From the NCBI RefSeq assembly GCF_023684385.1, contig NZ_JAGSOJ010000001.1, positions 1,139,146-1,203,145 of the forward strand: DNA of 64,000 nt, read 5' to 3'. Made by a program: the position numbers and the translations under genes. Source of the DNA: Oceanirhabdus seepicola (lineage in GTDB: Bacteria > Bacillota > Clostridia > Clostridiales > Clostridiaceae). Each line of letters opens with the position of its first letter. The first letter of the stretch is position 1. The notes under the pieces were generated by a model. It was not told the origin of the DNA. It searched no databases and saw only the letters and a list, made by a program, of their open reading frames with translations. Of this stretch, positions 16,322-24,792 are shown piece after piece.

Positions 16322-17419
16322 ATGAAAATCAACAAAGCATACAAATTCAGATTATATCCAAATAAAAAACAAATAGAAGTAATTGAGAAATCTTTTGGTT
16401 GTTCAAGATTTATATATAACCATTTCTTAAATCAAAAAAATGAAGTATATAAGGACGAAAAAAGATGTGTGAAATATACAGAACAACAAAATTTGTTGCC
16501 AAGTATGAAAAAAGAATTTGTATGGCTTAAAGAAATTGATAGTACATCACTACAAATGACACTTAGAAATCTTGATAATGCTTTCAAAAATTTTTTTCAT
16601 GGTAGAGCTGACAGACCGAAATTCAAAAGTAAAAGAGACAACTATAAAGCATATACAAGTAATTTCGTTAATAATAATATAGACATAAAAAAAGATAAAA
16701 TAAAACTACCAAAATTGAAATGGGTTAAAACAAAAATTCATAGATATGTTGAAGGTAGAATAATAAATGCTACTGTAACTAAAACTCCTAGTGGTAAATA
16801 TTTTATAGCAATATGTGTTGAAACAGAAATAGATACATTAGAAAAAGTTATCGGAAATATTGGCATAGATTTAGGAATATGTCATTTTGCAATATTATCA
16901 AATGGTGAAAAGATAGAAAACCCTAAGTATCTAAAAAAGTCATTAAATAAGTTAGCAAAAGAACAAAGGAAATTAAGTAGTAAACAAAAATGTAGTAATA
17001 ACTGGAATAAGCAAAGAGTAAAAGTTGCTAGACTACATGAACATATATCTAATCAAAGATTAGACTTTATTCATAAGTTATCTAAAAGAATTGTAAGCGA
17101 AAACCAAGTTATAGTTCTTGAAGATTTAGCAGTTAAAAATATGATGAAGAATGATAAATTAGCTCAAAGTATTTCAGATGTAAGTTGGTATAAATTTGTT
17201 ACTATGCTAGATTATAAAGGAAAATGGTATGGAAGAAAAATTTATAAGATAGATAGATGGTATCCATCATCTAAAACTTGCAATAATTGTGGTTATATTT
17301 TAGATGAAATGCCACTACAAATAAGAGAATGGATATGTCCTAAATGCGATAGCATTCATGATAGGGATATAAATGCCAGTAAAAATATACTGAAACAAGG
17401 CTTGTTAGAAATAGCCTAA
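16322..17419 (+). CDS. tnpB: RNA-guided nuclease TnpB of IS605-group element
   Basis: A 365-residue TnpB (ATG start; a GTG three codons upstream is too close to AAAGG). The N-terminal OrfB HTH region is KAYKFRLYPNKKQIEVIEKS. RuvC residues are Asp183 (GNIGIDLGI), Glu267 (VIVLEDLAV) and Asp349 (HDRDINASKN); the zinc ribbon has CNNC and CPKC. All catalytic residues are kept, so it could be active as an omega-RNA-guided DNA nuclease that cuts empty target sites and favours element retention. Activity is inferred from the family. Confidence 0.93.
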   Translation: MKINKAYKFRLYPNKKQIEVIEKSFGCSRFIYNHFLNQKNEVYKDEKRCVKYTEQQNLLPSMKKEFVWLKEIDSTSLQMTLRNLDNAFKNFFHGRADRPKFKSKRDNYKAYTSNFVNNNIDIKKDKIKLPKLKWVKTKIHRYVEGRIINATVTKTPSGKYFIAICVETEIDTLEKVIGNIGIDLGICHFAILSNGEKIENPKYLKKSLNKLAKEQRKLSSKQKCSNNWNKQRVKVARLHEHISNQRLDFIHKLSKRIVSENQVIVLEDLAVKNMMKNDKLAQSISDVSWYKFVTMLDYKGKWYGRKIYKIDRWYPSSKTCNNCGYILDEMPLQIREWICPKCDSIHDRDINASKNILKQGLLEIA

Positions 17420-17552
17420 AAAACTAAGAACCGTAGGTCTTACGGGGATAGCCTGTGGAGAAAGTAGATTGCGAAATCTGTGAAGCAGGAAAAGTTCTTG
17501 GATGCACCAAGAAGCCTACACTTCAGCGTGAGCAAGTGGTAGGAGAGTTCAC
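17400..17552 (+). ncRNA. Predicted omega (reRNA) right-end RNA of the TnpB element
   Basis: TnpB elements encode a guide RNA from the 3' end of tnpB through the right end. Here about 130 bases after the stop are non-coding yet structured, with several pairings and the terminal CCTACACTT/AAGTGGTAGG hairpin. The guide would be the host DNA after 17552, starting TGGTTCAATATTTGATATTT. The 5' limit is uncertain. Confidence 0.5.
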
Positions 17553-17992
17553 TGGTTCAATATTTGATATTTTATTATCATCTAATTGTAAATCAGTCAA
17601 ATTAATCAAATTTTGCATACCCGAAATATCTTTAATTTCCATTTCCCAGCAAGCTAAAATAGTTATTTTTCCAACATCACTATTAAAAATATCTCCTGTA
17701 GGTTTCTTAATTCTTTTTCTTATTACATTTTCTAAATTTTTATCTGGAAATATTATTATTTCATCATCTGTCTTATTAATACAAACAATAAATCCAATCA
17801 AAAGGACAACTAAAATTAAAACTAATTTCTTTTTCAATTATGCGCACCACTTCTCTTAAATATTTCTTTAAATACTAATTTATATTATACTAAAGACAGT
17901 TTCCATTGGCAATTATTACTAATTAAATTAGAGCATAACCTTTAAATATTTTTTAAGAATGAATTTAAATCCTATTACATGTTTATTATTAG

Positions 17993-18045
17993 AATCAAAT
18001 AAAACTCACCTTTCACAGGGTTTTGTGAAAGGTGAGTTTTTTATA
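17993..18045 (-). terminator. Bidirectional terminator, repeated family copy 1
   Basis: ACTCACCTTTCACA and TGTGAAAGGTGAGT arms with T-runs on both sides. A nearly identical 53-bp copy (three mismatches) is at 21762-21814. It follows the DHFR-like remnant. Confidence 0.85.
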
Positions 18046-18087
18046 ATATTAATAAAGATTCATTATACTTTTGGGCTGAATTATTTA

Positions 18088-18380
18088 TTACACTCTTTTT
18101 GAATATCTATGTATTGTAATACCATCTTGTACTGTGTATTCATCTAAGTGTAACTTTATAGTAGGATTGCTACCAAGGAATAATGGTCTTCCATTCCCTA
18201 GAATTATAGGTATAATACCAATAATGTATTCATCAACTATATCTGCTTTTATAAAACAATCTGTAAGACCTCCTCCTCCAAAGAGCCAAATATCCTTACC
18301 TTCTTCTTTCTGTAAGTTTTGTATATAACCACAAATATCATTACTAATAAATTCTACGTTTCCGTAGTTTTCCATCTTGT
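18088..18380 (-). pseudogene. C-terminal remnant of a DHFR/RibD-like reductase
   Basis: About 95 residues aligning with the second half of the intact 18977-19507 protein: KDIWLFGGGGLTDCFIKADIVDEYIIGIIPIILGNGRPLF against KIWLVGGGNLLHSFIKERLVDEFIITIAPTLIGDGIPLF. The first half is missing; the homology stops near 18380, where transposase sequence on the other strand begins. A longer open frame up to 18438 is only the reverse of the transposase piece. Not expected to be functional. Confidence 0.8.
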
Positions 18381-18832
18381 TAGAAGTTGCAACTGCTCTT
18401 GATAGGCAAGGTAATTTAATTATAGAGTTACTATGCACTGGTAGAATGACTTCCGATGAATTAAAAAGACTTTATATCAACCGTATGGGAGAAGAATCCA
18501 TTCTTTGCACAGATAGCCATAAGAGTTATATGCAATTTGCTACAGATATGGAATTAGAACATAAGAGAATTAAAAGAGGTAGACACAAAGAAGACATATA
18601 CCATATTCAACACATTAATAGCCTTCATTCTAATTTAAAAAGATGGATGAGCAGGTTTAATGGTGTTGCAACTAAATACTTAAGCAACTACCTTAAATGG
18701 CATAAATGGATAGATACTTTCATTACAGAAAAAGAGACAATAAGAATCAAAAATTTGATAGTACATAGTAGTATACCTCATAGTTATACTATGATAAAGG
18801 AATTTAAGAATAGACAACCAATATTTGTTTAA
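18381..18832 (+). pseudogene. C-terminal remnant of an IS1595-type transposase
   Basis: About 148 residues resembling the DDE half of IS1595/ISXO2-like transposases: VATALDRQGNLIIELL, SILCTDSHKSYMQFA, then HIQHINSLHSNLKRWMSRFNGVATKYLSNYL. The N-terminal zinc-ribbon half is absent and the frame begins at the junction with the DHFR-like remnant. No terminal inverted repeat was identified. An inactive leftover. Confidence 0.8.
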
Positions 18833-18976
18833 ATTCGCTTTAATTCATATTTTAACTGGAATTATAAACCACACATTGTGTATAATGTAAATATAAACTA
18901 TTAAACAATAGTAGAATATGGTTCACAAATTATATTATTAAATGAGATAAAATTTTACTAAGATGGAGGTTTATAT

Positions 18977-19507
18977 ATGTCTAACAAAAGAAATTTAGTT
19001 TTATATATAGCAACAAGTTTAGATGGTTACATAGCAACACAAGATGACTCCTTGGAATGGTTGTTTAAAATTGCAGGTGAAGGAGATAATGGATATTCTG
19101 AATTCTACGACACTGTTGACACTATTTTAATTGGTAGAAGAACTTATGACTGGATTGTTGAAAAAGAAAAAGGTAATTTCCCCTACAAGAATAAGAAGTG
19201 TTATGTATTTTCCAAATCAAAAATCGGCAAGGATGAAAGCGTAGAATATATAAATCAGGATGTAGTGGAGTTTACAAATAAAATCAAGAGAATGGATGGC
19301 GGTAAAATATGGCTTGTTGGCGGTGGTAATTTACTTCACTCTTTTATTAAAGAAAGGTTAGTTGACGAGTTTATTATTACTATAGCACCTACACTAATAG
19401 GTGATGGAATCCCGCTATTCAAAAAAAATGATTTTGAATTAGAACTGAAGTTAAAGAGTATGAGGAAATTCAATCAATTTGTCGAACTCCATTACGAGGT
19501 AAAATGA
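18977..19507 (+). CDS. Dihydrofolate-reductase-family (RibD C-domain-like) protein
   Basis: A 176-residue protein of the YwjB/YyaP type: N-terminal NLVLYIATSLDGYIA, ILIGRRTYDW in the middle and KIWLVGGGNLLHSF (the NADPH-binding GGG). The family folds like DHFR but is not the folate enzyme; the substrate is unknown. TATAAT about 60-80 bases upstream and GGAGG support expression. It is next to a decayed paralog (18088-18380). Confidence 0.85.
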   Translation: MSNKRNLVLYIATSLDGYIATQDDSLEWLFKIAGEGDNGYSEFYDTVDTILIGRRTYDWIVEKEKGNFPYKNKKCYVFSKSKIGKDESVEYINQDVVEFTNKIKRMDGGKIWLVGGGNLLHSFIKERLVDEFIITIAPTLIGDGIPLFKKNDFELELKLKSMRKFNQFVELHYEVK

Positions 19508-19540
19508 TTGCTATTAAGTTCGGAATCTTCTTTTTAGACG

Positions 19541-19582
19541 AACTTAAAGTGGGCAAATTAAGTGTCCACTTTAAGTTTTTTC
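19541..19582 (+). terminator. Intrinsic terminator of the DHFR-like gene
   Basis: Perfect 12-bp arms AACTTAAAGTGG/CCACTTTAAGTT with a 13-base loop and TTTTTT. Confidence 0.88.
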
Positions 19583-19733
19583 ATTCATCAACATTGGTTT
19601 AAAACAGAGCCAAATATTAAAATACTATATTTATGAAGCAAATTATAAAATTCTACTCCACTTGACCTACGTTTTCAACTCCATATATTCCTATAACTAT
19701 TTTGGCTATTGTTTACCTTGCCTGTATATATAG

Positions 19734-21464
19734 TTAATAATTATGTACCTTTACTTGATTTCTACCTTCTGTCTTAGCCTTATATAGTGCCTCATCTGTC
19801 AGTTCAATAAATGTCTTCAAATCATTATTAGCAAATCTATTTAATGTACAAACACCAATACTAATTGTAACATAATTAGATATCTTTGAAGCGCTGTGAG
19901 GGATTTTTAAATCCTCAATGCCTTTTCTAACTTGTTCTGCTAGAGATAAAGCCGTATCTTGATCAGTATTCTTCAATACCGCAAGAAATTCTTCTCCACC
20001 ATAGCGTGCAACAAAATCAATTTCTTTTCTTAGCATTTCTTTTATAGTCCTAGCAACCATTTTTAAGCAATCATCACCGGCAGGATGCCCATAGGTATCA
20101 TTGTAGCCTTTAAAATGATCAATATCTATCATTACAATTGCTAATGGCTCTTTATATTCTAATGATTTAATCCATGCTTGTTCTAAATATTCGTCCAATT
20201 TTCTTCTATTGAATAAACCCGTAAGACCATCTTGATTAGATAATAATTCTAATTGGCGAGTTCTATCTTTAACTTTCTTTTCTAAGGTTGTATTTATTTC
20301 TTCTAATTGAGAATTAGATATTTTTAATTCTTCCATGTAATTTTTGATTCTATAAATCATATCATTAAATATCTTTGTGAGTTCACCAATTTCATCATTT
20401 CTATTGCTTTTTATCCTAACATCAAACTCACCGCCAATTACTTTTTCTGTAGCTTTTATAAGCTGCTTAATGGGGTAAAGAATGATTCTGCTATAAATAA
20501 GCGCAATTAGAGCCGATAGTGAAAATATGAAACAAAAAACTGTAAATAACCGTTTTTTCATTTGTTCAATGGGTTCAATAATTTCATCAATATAAACCCC
20601 GCTGCAAAGGTACCAGTCCATAGGTTCATAATATTTATAAATTACTATTTTATCTTTATATCCTTCTTCACCCGGATTTTTCCATGGATAAGTGATGCTA
20701 CCATTTTTCTTCTGTATAATCTCCTGTATAAAGTAATTTCCTTCTGTATCAGTATAATTATAAATACTTACTCCTTCTTGTTTAGGATGTATAATTAAAT
20801 TACCTGATGAATTCATGACGTGCATATATCCTGTTTTGCCAATTGTCACAGAGAGAATATTATCTTTAAAGTCATTAGTATTAACAAGGTTTATGAACTC
20901 TGACTTATAGGATGAAATTGAAATAATATAGTCCCAAGGTTCAAAATACGTCATATACAGTACTTTATCTCGAGCTATTTCATCTTCAGGATTCTTCCAT
21001 AAATATTCCATATAACCATCTTTTTTATCAATTTGTCTTTGTATAAAATCATAACTCGAAATATTTACTCCCTTTAACACAGGATGCTCTATTAATACAC
21101 CAGTAGAATCTACAATATAAATATATCCTGTTTCACCAATACTTTGGCTTTTAAGAATGCTTTCAACAGCTTGTTTCGCTTCTAATTCCGATAATTCTCC
21201 CGTCATGAACTTCTCATAATAAAGTTCAACGATATTTTTATTTTTTTCAGCAATCGCTCTAAGGTGATTTTTAATAGATGCATTGACTGACGAATCAATT
21301 AGATTATATGTTGATTCTGTCAATGTTTGAAGATTATTCATGACCAAATTATTATTTAGCTTTGATGTCATGCTATAGCTAATAACCTCTGTTAGCACAG
21401 TACATATAATTACCAGTGACATAAGCAATAACATTATCTGTTTTGAAAATCCTAACTTTCTCAT
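19734..21464 (-). CDS. Membrane diguanylate cyclase with Cache sensor and HAMP
   Basis: A 576-residue sensor. TM1 about 8-30, an extracytoplasmic Cache region with two similar units (TGYIYIVDSTGVLIEHP at 112-128 and TGYMHVMNSSGNLIIHP at 211-227), TM2 about 306-326, HAMP about 328-380, a short coiled coil to 405, then a GGDEF domain with active GGEEF (489-493). It should make cyclic di-GMP in response to an outside ligand. The inhibitory I-site position reads KEID instead of RxxD, so product inhibition may be weak. No EAL domain. Monocistronic. Confidence 0.92.
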   Translation of the reverse strand: MRKLGFSKQIMLLLMSLVIICTVLTEVISYSMTSKLNNNLVMNNLQTLTESTYNLIDSSVNASIKNHLRAIAEKNKNIVELYYEKFMTGELSELEAKQAVESILKSQSIGETGYIYIVDSTGVLIEHPVLKGVNISSYDFIQRQIDKKDGYMEYLWKNPEDEIARDKVLYMTYFEPWDYIISISSYKSEFINLVNTNDFKDNILSVTIGKTGYMHVMNSSGNLIIHPKQEGVSIYNYTDTEGNYFIQEIIQKKNGSITYPWKNPGEEGYKDKIVIYKYYEPMDWYLCSGVYIDEIIEPIEQMKKRLFTVFCFIFSLSALIALIYSRIILYPIKQLIKATEKVIGGEFDVRIKSNRNDEIGELTKIFNDMIYRIKNYMEELKISNSQLEEINTTLEKKVKDRTRQLELLSNQDGLTGLFNRRKLDEYLEQAWIKSLEYKEPLAIVMIDIDHFKGYNDTYGHPAGDDCLKMVARTIKEMLRKEIDFVARYGGEEFLAVLKNTDQDTALSLAEQVRKGIEDLKIPHSASKISNYVTISIGVCTLNRFANNDLKTFIELTDEALYKAKTEGRNQVKVHNY

Positions 21465-21761
21465 TTAATCACCTCAGTTCCACTACATAATTTTGCATAT
21501 TATCTAATATATTTAATATTCTAATAAATGAGATATTTATAACTACTAATTGTTTTTTGTTAAGTATAACATAATCTTGGTCAATCCATCTATATTATGC
21601 AACTTATTTTTCAAGTAAAGCCTTTATATAAATATCGACAATATGTATTAAAAACTTTACCCCTTTATTTACCTATATATCCTGATTGAACCCAGCTTCA
21701 GCATTTCTAAGATATCCAACTAGGAACAATCACATAAACAAATAACTGCAAATGACTTGGC

Positions 21762-21814
21762 AATCAAATAAAACTCACTTTTCACAAAGTTTTGTGAAAG
21801 GTGAGTTTTTTATA
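21762..21814 (-). terminator. Bidirectional terminator, repeated family copy 2
   Basis: Same 53-bp hairpin as at 17993-18045 (arms around ACTCAC and GTGAGT). It ends the AraC-VOC gene. The remainder of the 21465-21829 spacer is AT-rich with nothing else I can support. Confidence 0.85.
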
Positions 21815-21829
21815 ACTATTAGATATTTC

Positions 21830-22621
21830 TTATACCTCAAAGAACTTTAGCACACTTCCATCAATGGTAGTAACCTCACAGGTTTTTCCTCCCCATGGTT
21901 CAGTAATAACCTCTGTTATTAGATTCCATCCACTCTTCTTCACAAATGCATATAATTGTTCAACACCTTGCACGAGCATGAATCCAACCATCATCTGAAG
22001 TGAATCTCCCTTAAACATATGAATTCCTGTAAAGGGTGCAATATGTAACGCTTCTATCTCAATAGGGATATTGTTTACACAACCGTATATACCTACGTTA
22101 TTTTCATCTCTTGCTTCAATTTGTCCATACCACCCAAGTACTTCTTTAAACCATTTTAATGTTTTGTCCATATCCTGAGTGTAATAAACTGCTCCTGTTT
22201 CCTTTACAACGTAGCCTCTTTTACTAAAATCATTCATAATTTCTTTTCCTCCTGATAAATTAGATTTTACGGATATACGTGAGAATGTGTTCAAACTAAT
22301 CCTGTTCTTTCTTGCTATGGACGGAGTTACTCCATGAAATCTCGAAAATGCCCTTGTAAAGCTTTCATTAGTTTTATAACCATATTTTATAGCAATATCC
22401 AGAATGCTGCTATCACTGCTCAAAAGTTCATATCCAGCTAATGTCAATCTACGATTTCTGATATATTCTCCTACAGTGCAATCGCACAATATTGTAAACA
22501 TCCGTTGGAAATAAAAAGTTGATGTATATATCTTGGCAGCTAATATATCACTATCCAGTTCTGCATCAATATTATCCTCAATATAGTCAATAATTTTTTG
22601 AATACTCCCTATCCAGTCCAA
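21830..22621 (-). CDS. AraC-type HTH fused to a glyoxalase/VOC domain
   Basis: A 263-residue fusion. Residues 1-105 hold the double AraC HTH (YFQRMFTILCDCTVGEYIRNR; DIAIKYGYKTNESFTRAFSRFHG, with Gly-Val-Thr-Pro). Residues about 130-263 form a vicinal-oxygen-chelate domain (AVYYTQDMDKTLKWFKEVLG to CEVTTIDGSVLKFFE). Partners of this HTH are usually GyrI-like ligand domains; a VOC partner suggests sensing or sequestering a small molecule. The start is TTG behind AAGGGGGTG. Target genes unknown. Confidence 0.85.
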   Translation of the reverse strand: MDWIGSIQKIIDYIEDNIDAELDSDILAAKIYTSTFYFQRMFTILCDCTVGEYIRNRRLTLAGYELLSSDSSILDIAIKYGYKTNESFTRAFSRFHGVTPSIARKNRISLNTFSRISVKSNLSGGKEIMNDFSKRGYVVKETGAVYYTQDMDKTLKWFKEVLGWYGQIEARDENNVGIYGCVNNIPIEIEALHIAPFTGIHMFKGDSLQMMVGFMLVQGVEQLYAFVKKSGWNLITEVITEPWGGKTCEVTTIDGSVLKFFEV

Positions 22622-22729
22622 ATTCTCACCCCCTTACAAGACTTATCTTACCAAAATCCAATTCATCCTTCTTGACATTTTCTGCACAAGTTTGTTCGAA
22701 CTATTTAAATAATATATACAAAAAATAAC

Positions 22730-23155
22730 CTATGACTTTTTATTTTTTATTTCCTGTAATAATTCATTCTGCCTTTTAGCTTCTCTAAATATATAAATAT
22801 AATAGATGGCAGCACCAATTATATAAGGAATAGTAAAACTTCTAAATGCATCTCTATAAGCCATTGGGTGAAGTTCAATATATTGACTCTCCAAAAGCAA
22901 ACTTCCAAAGACAAGTCCCATTGCAATAATATATTGTGCAATAATCATGACTAAAGGAGACCATCTTTCAAAGTATTGATGCATATATAGAATGCCTACA
23001 CCAATACTTGTCCATAGTACCATTGTGAATGAATTCATTGCAGATATAGTATTCTTCCCCATTGCAAGTGCTAGTCCCGCATTTACAAGAGATAAAATTG
23101 TATAACTTACACATATCACCACCAGCATTTCGACTAGATTTATTTTTTTCATCAT
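22730..23155 (-). CDS. DUF3021 membrane protein
   Basis: A 141-residue protein with four hydrophobic segments (starting about residues 8, 38, 65 and 105) ending in a charged tail, as in DUF3021. These proteins are routinely encoded after a LytTR regulator, and here the ATG overlaps the stop of that gene (ATGA), so translation is coupled. It probably acts as a membrane partner or inhibitor of the regulator. Confidence 0.85.
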   Translation of the reverse strand: MMKKINLVEMLVVICVSYTILSLVNAGLALAMGKNTISAMNSFTMVLWTSIGVGILYMHQYFERWSPLVMIIAQYIIAMGLVFGSLLLESQYIELHPMAYRDAFRSFTIPYIIGAAIYYIYIFREAKRQNELLQEIKNKKS

Positions 23156-23613
23156 AGGACATTACGCCTTTCTTTTAAATATTGTTGAAATCTTGATTTA
23201 TAACTTCGGTTAATTATCAAGCATTCCTTGTTTTCCATTATAGCTTTTACTCTCATATTGACCTCTGGTTTAATAGAATGAATATGATAGATATTTACCA
23301 AATTGGATTTATTAATTCTAACAAAACCCTCTTGTGCCAATTCAACCTCTAGTTTTGCCAGACTTTCCTGTACTTGATAGACTTCTTCCTTCAGATAAGC
23401 AAAAGTACGTTTATCAACATATTCAAAATAATATATATCACTAATCCTTATTAATATCTGTTCATTTTTTTCCGTCTTACCATATAAATGTAAGCGTACC
23501 TGATCACCTTCTAAGACTTCAATGACTTTCTCTATTTTAGGGGTCATGACTCGATAATGGACGTCTATATGCTCTTCCTTAAGTTTATCATCTTGAAATA
23601 ATCGTAACTTCAT
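23152..23613 (-). CDS. LytTR-domain transcriptional regulator
   Basis: A 153-residue regulator without a receiver domain. The C-terminal LytTR beta-domain shows ILIRISDIYYFEYVDKRTFAYL, then FVRINKSNLVNIYHIHSIKPEV, the DNA-binding part. AGGTGGTG precedes the ATG. It sits 21 bp after the hydrolase gene and overlaps the DUF3021 gene, forming a three-gene operon. Confidence 0.9.
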   Translation of the reverse strand: MKLRLFQDDKLKEEHIDVHYRVMTPKIEKVIEVLEGDQVRLHLYGKTEKNEQILIRISDIYYFEYVDKRTFAYLKEEVYQVQESLAKLEVELAQEGFVRINKSNLVNIYHIHSIKPEVNMRVKAIMENKECLIINRSYKSRFQQYLKERRNVL

Positions 23614-23634
23614 TTGTCACCACCTATACATATA

Positions 23635-24612
23635 TTAATTTATAAAGTTCATCACTCTTTCCTTATATTGTAATGGATAGTCCATATATGCTTCAACATG
23701 TTTTGTATCTACTAGCCAATATTCTTTTTTGCTCCCTTTAATACTCTCAAATATCTCTTCACCCATTTTCATTGTAGAAACCTCATCCCTTTGACCCTGA
23801 ATGACTAAAGTTGGAATATCACAATTTTTTAAAGCCAATAACATATTGGCATCATCAAAGCCAAAGCCATACTTCATATTTAGCGCCCAGTTACCACACC
23901 AAACTGCATATTCACCTGGTAAACCAGTATTCATGTTATCCCATGATGATAAAAACATACTTTCCATACTATCAAAAGCTGAGTCTAAAATAATAGCATC
24001 TACATTGTTCTCAGCATGTTCTGTTTCAGCATAAAGACCTGTTGTAACTGCTCCCATAGAGAAACCATGAACCACTATTTTCTTGTCTTTGGTATTGGCT
24101 TTCACATAATCAACCACAGCTTTTACATCTAACTTCTCATAATAACCAAAGGACATCTTTTCATTGGATGAATCTCCACTTCCTCTTTGGTCCAAAGCTA
24201 ACACATTCCAACCATTTTCTAAATACATTTCTGCTTGAGGATATACACTGACATAATCACCACCGAGACCATGGACTAAGATTACTGTATTATTATCTTT
24301 TATATCATCAGCACTAAAAAATACCACTGGCACTTTATTGTCATCTTCTGCTGTCAAATCAATCCTTTTCCCTTGAAACTGCTTTTCAAAACCTTCAATG
24401 TCATAACCCCACATAGCAAGCTGCTTTCTACTATTTGCTTTGGTATCATTACCTTTATTAAAGTAAACAAGACCATCTGCAACATTTATACCTATTTCAT
24501 AACTTACAACTCCAAAACTACCTACTAGCAACAGACAAAATACTATAATGAATATTTTAATTCTTTTTCTTGTAATTATTCTACCCTTCTTTTGATTCCC
24601 TCTTTTTTTCAT
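23635..24612 (-). CDS. Membrane-anchored alpha/beta hydrolase
   Basis: A 325-residue hydrolase with a basic N-terminus and one TM (about 18-40), so the catalytic domain should lie outside. NTVILVHGLGGDYVS is the oxyanion strand, GFSMG holds the nucleophile Ser, QGQRDEVST the acid, and TKHVEAY the His. The family (YqkD/BAAT-like) includes esterases and peptidases. The second ATG is preferred: it lies nine bases after AAAGGAG. First gene of the operon with LytTR and DUF3021, so it may be part of a surface-sensing circuit. Confidence 0.85.
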   Translation of the reverse strand: MKKRGNQKKGRIITRKRIKIFIIVFCLLLVGSFGVVSYEIGINVADGLVYFNKGNDTKANSRKQLAMWGYDIEGFEKQFQGKRIDLTAEDDNKVPVVFFSADDIKDNNTVILVHGLGGDYVSVYPQAEMYLENGWNVLALDQRGSGDSSNEKMSFGYYEKLDVKAVVDYVKANTKDKKIVVHGFSMGAVTTGLYAETEHAENNVDAIILDSAFDSMESMFLSSWDNMNTGLPGEYAVWCGNWALNMKYGFGFDDANMLLALKNCDIPTLVIQGQRDEVSTMKMGEEIFESIKGSKKEYWLVDTKHVEAYMDYPLQYKERVMNFIN

Positions 24613-24760
24613 TACATTCATCTCCTTTTACCTCTCCCCTCTACACCTTTATTAACCATAATATAGCAAAATAAGAAAAGATTCCACAGAATCTTCCTAA
24701 GTTGCATTTTACCGTAACTAAGTTGCTAGTGTTAGCTAGTACACATCTTTGGATAAATAA

Positions 24761-24788
24761 AAAAAGCCTGGATTAAATCCAGACTTTT
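24761..24788 (-). terminator. Terminator of the sigma54 operon
   Basis: Minus strand AAAAGTCTGGATT-T-AATCCAGGCTTTT followed by a T-run. It begins five bases after the BCCT stop. Confidence 0.88.
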
Positions 24789-24792
24789 AAAT

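Larger units (their letters stand above)
16164..17552 (+). mobile_element. TnpB-only IS605-group (IS1341-type) element
   Basis: A 1389-bp element inserted in the LRR gene. Its ends are fixed by the host reading frame: left flank ends TTTTTTAA (16163), right flank resumes TGGTTCAATA (17553), with no target duplication. This is IS605-group behaviour, which inserts 3' of a TTTAA-like target. The left end has an imperfect hairpin (CTCTCAACTT...AAGTGGGAG) and the right end another (CCTACACTT...AAGTGGTAGG). No TnpA Y1 transposase is inside, so movement needs TnpA in trans. Confidence 0.88.
15915..17837 (-). pseudogene. Leucine-rich-repeat protein gene split by an IS element
   Basis: Two coding pieces on the minus strand, 17837-17553 (95 codons) and 16163-15915 (82 codons plus stop), rejoin in frame exactly when 16164-17552 is removed, giving a 177-residue protein. 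It has an N-terminal hydrophobic anchor (LVLILVVLLIGFIV), a short cap, then at least four 22-residue internalin-type repeats (LTxLxLxxNxIxNIEPLKxLxx). The join restores NIEP-LKNL, the repeat consensus. It was probably a surface-anchored binding protein, now disrupted. As it stands, the upstream piece reads eight or nine element-derived residues (VNSPTTCSR) before a stop. Confidence 0.85.

Noticed and set aside
17455..17859. A 134-codon plus-strand frame across the right end of the IS
   Set aside because: It joins non-coding IS sequence to the antisense of the LRR gene; no ribosome site or family.
18381..18438. An N-terminal extension of the DHFR-like remnant
   Set aside because: This part is the reverse strand of the IS1595 transposase sequence and shows no similarity to the reductase family.
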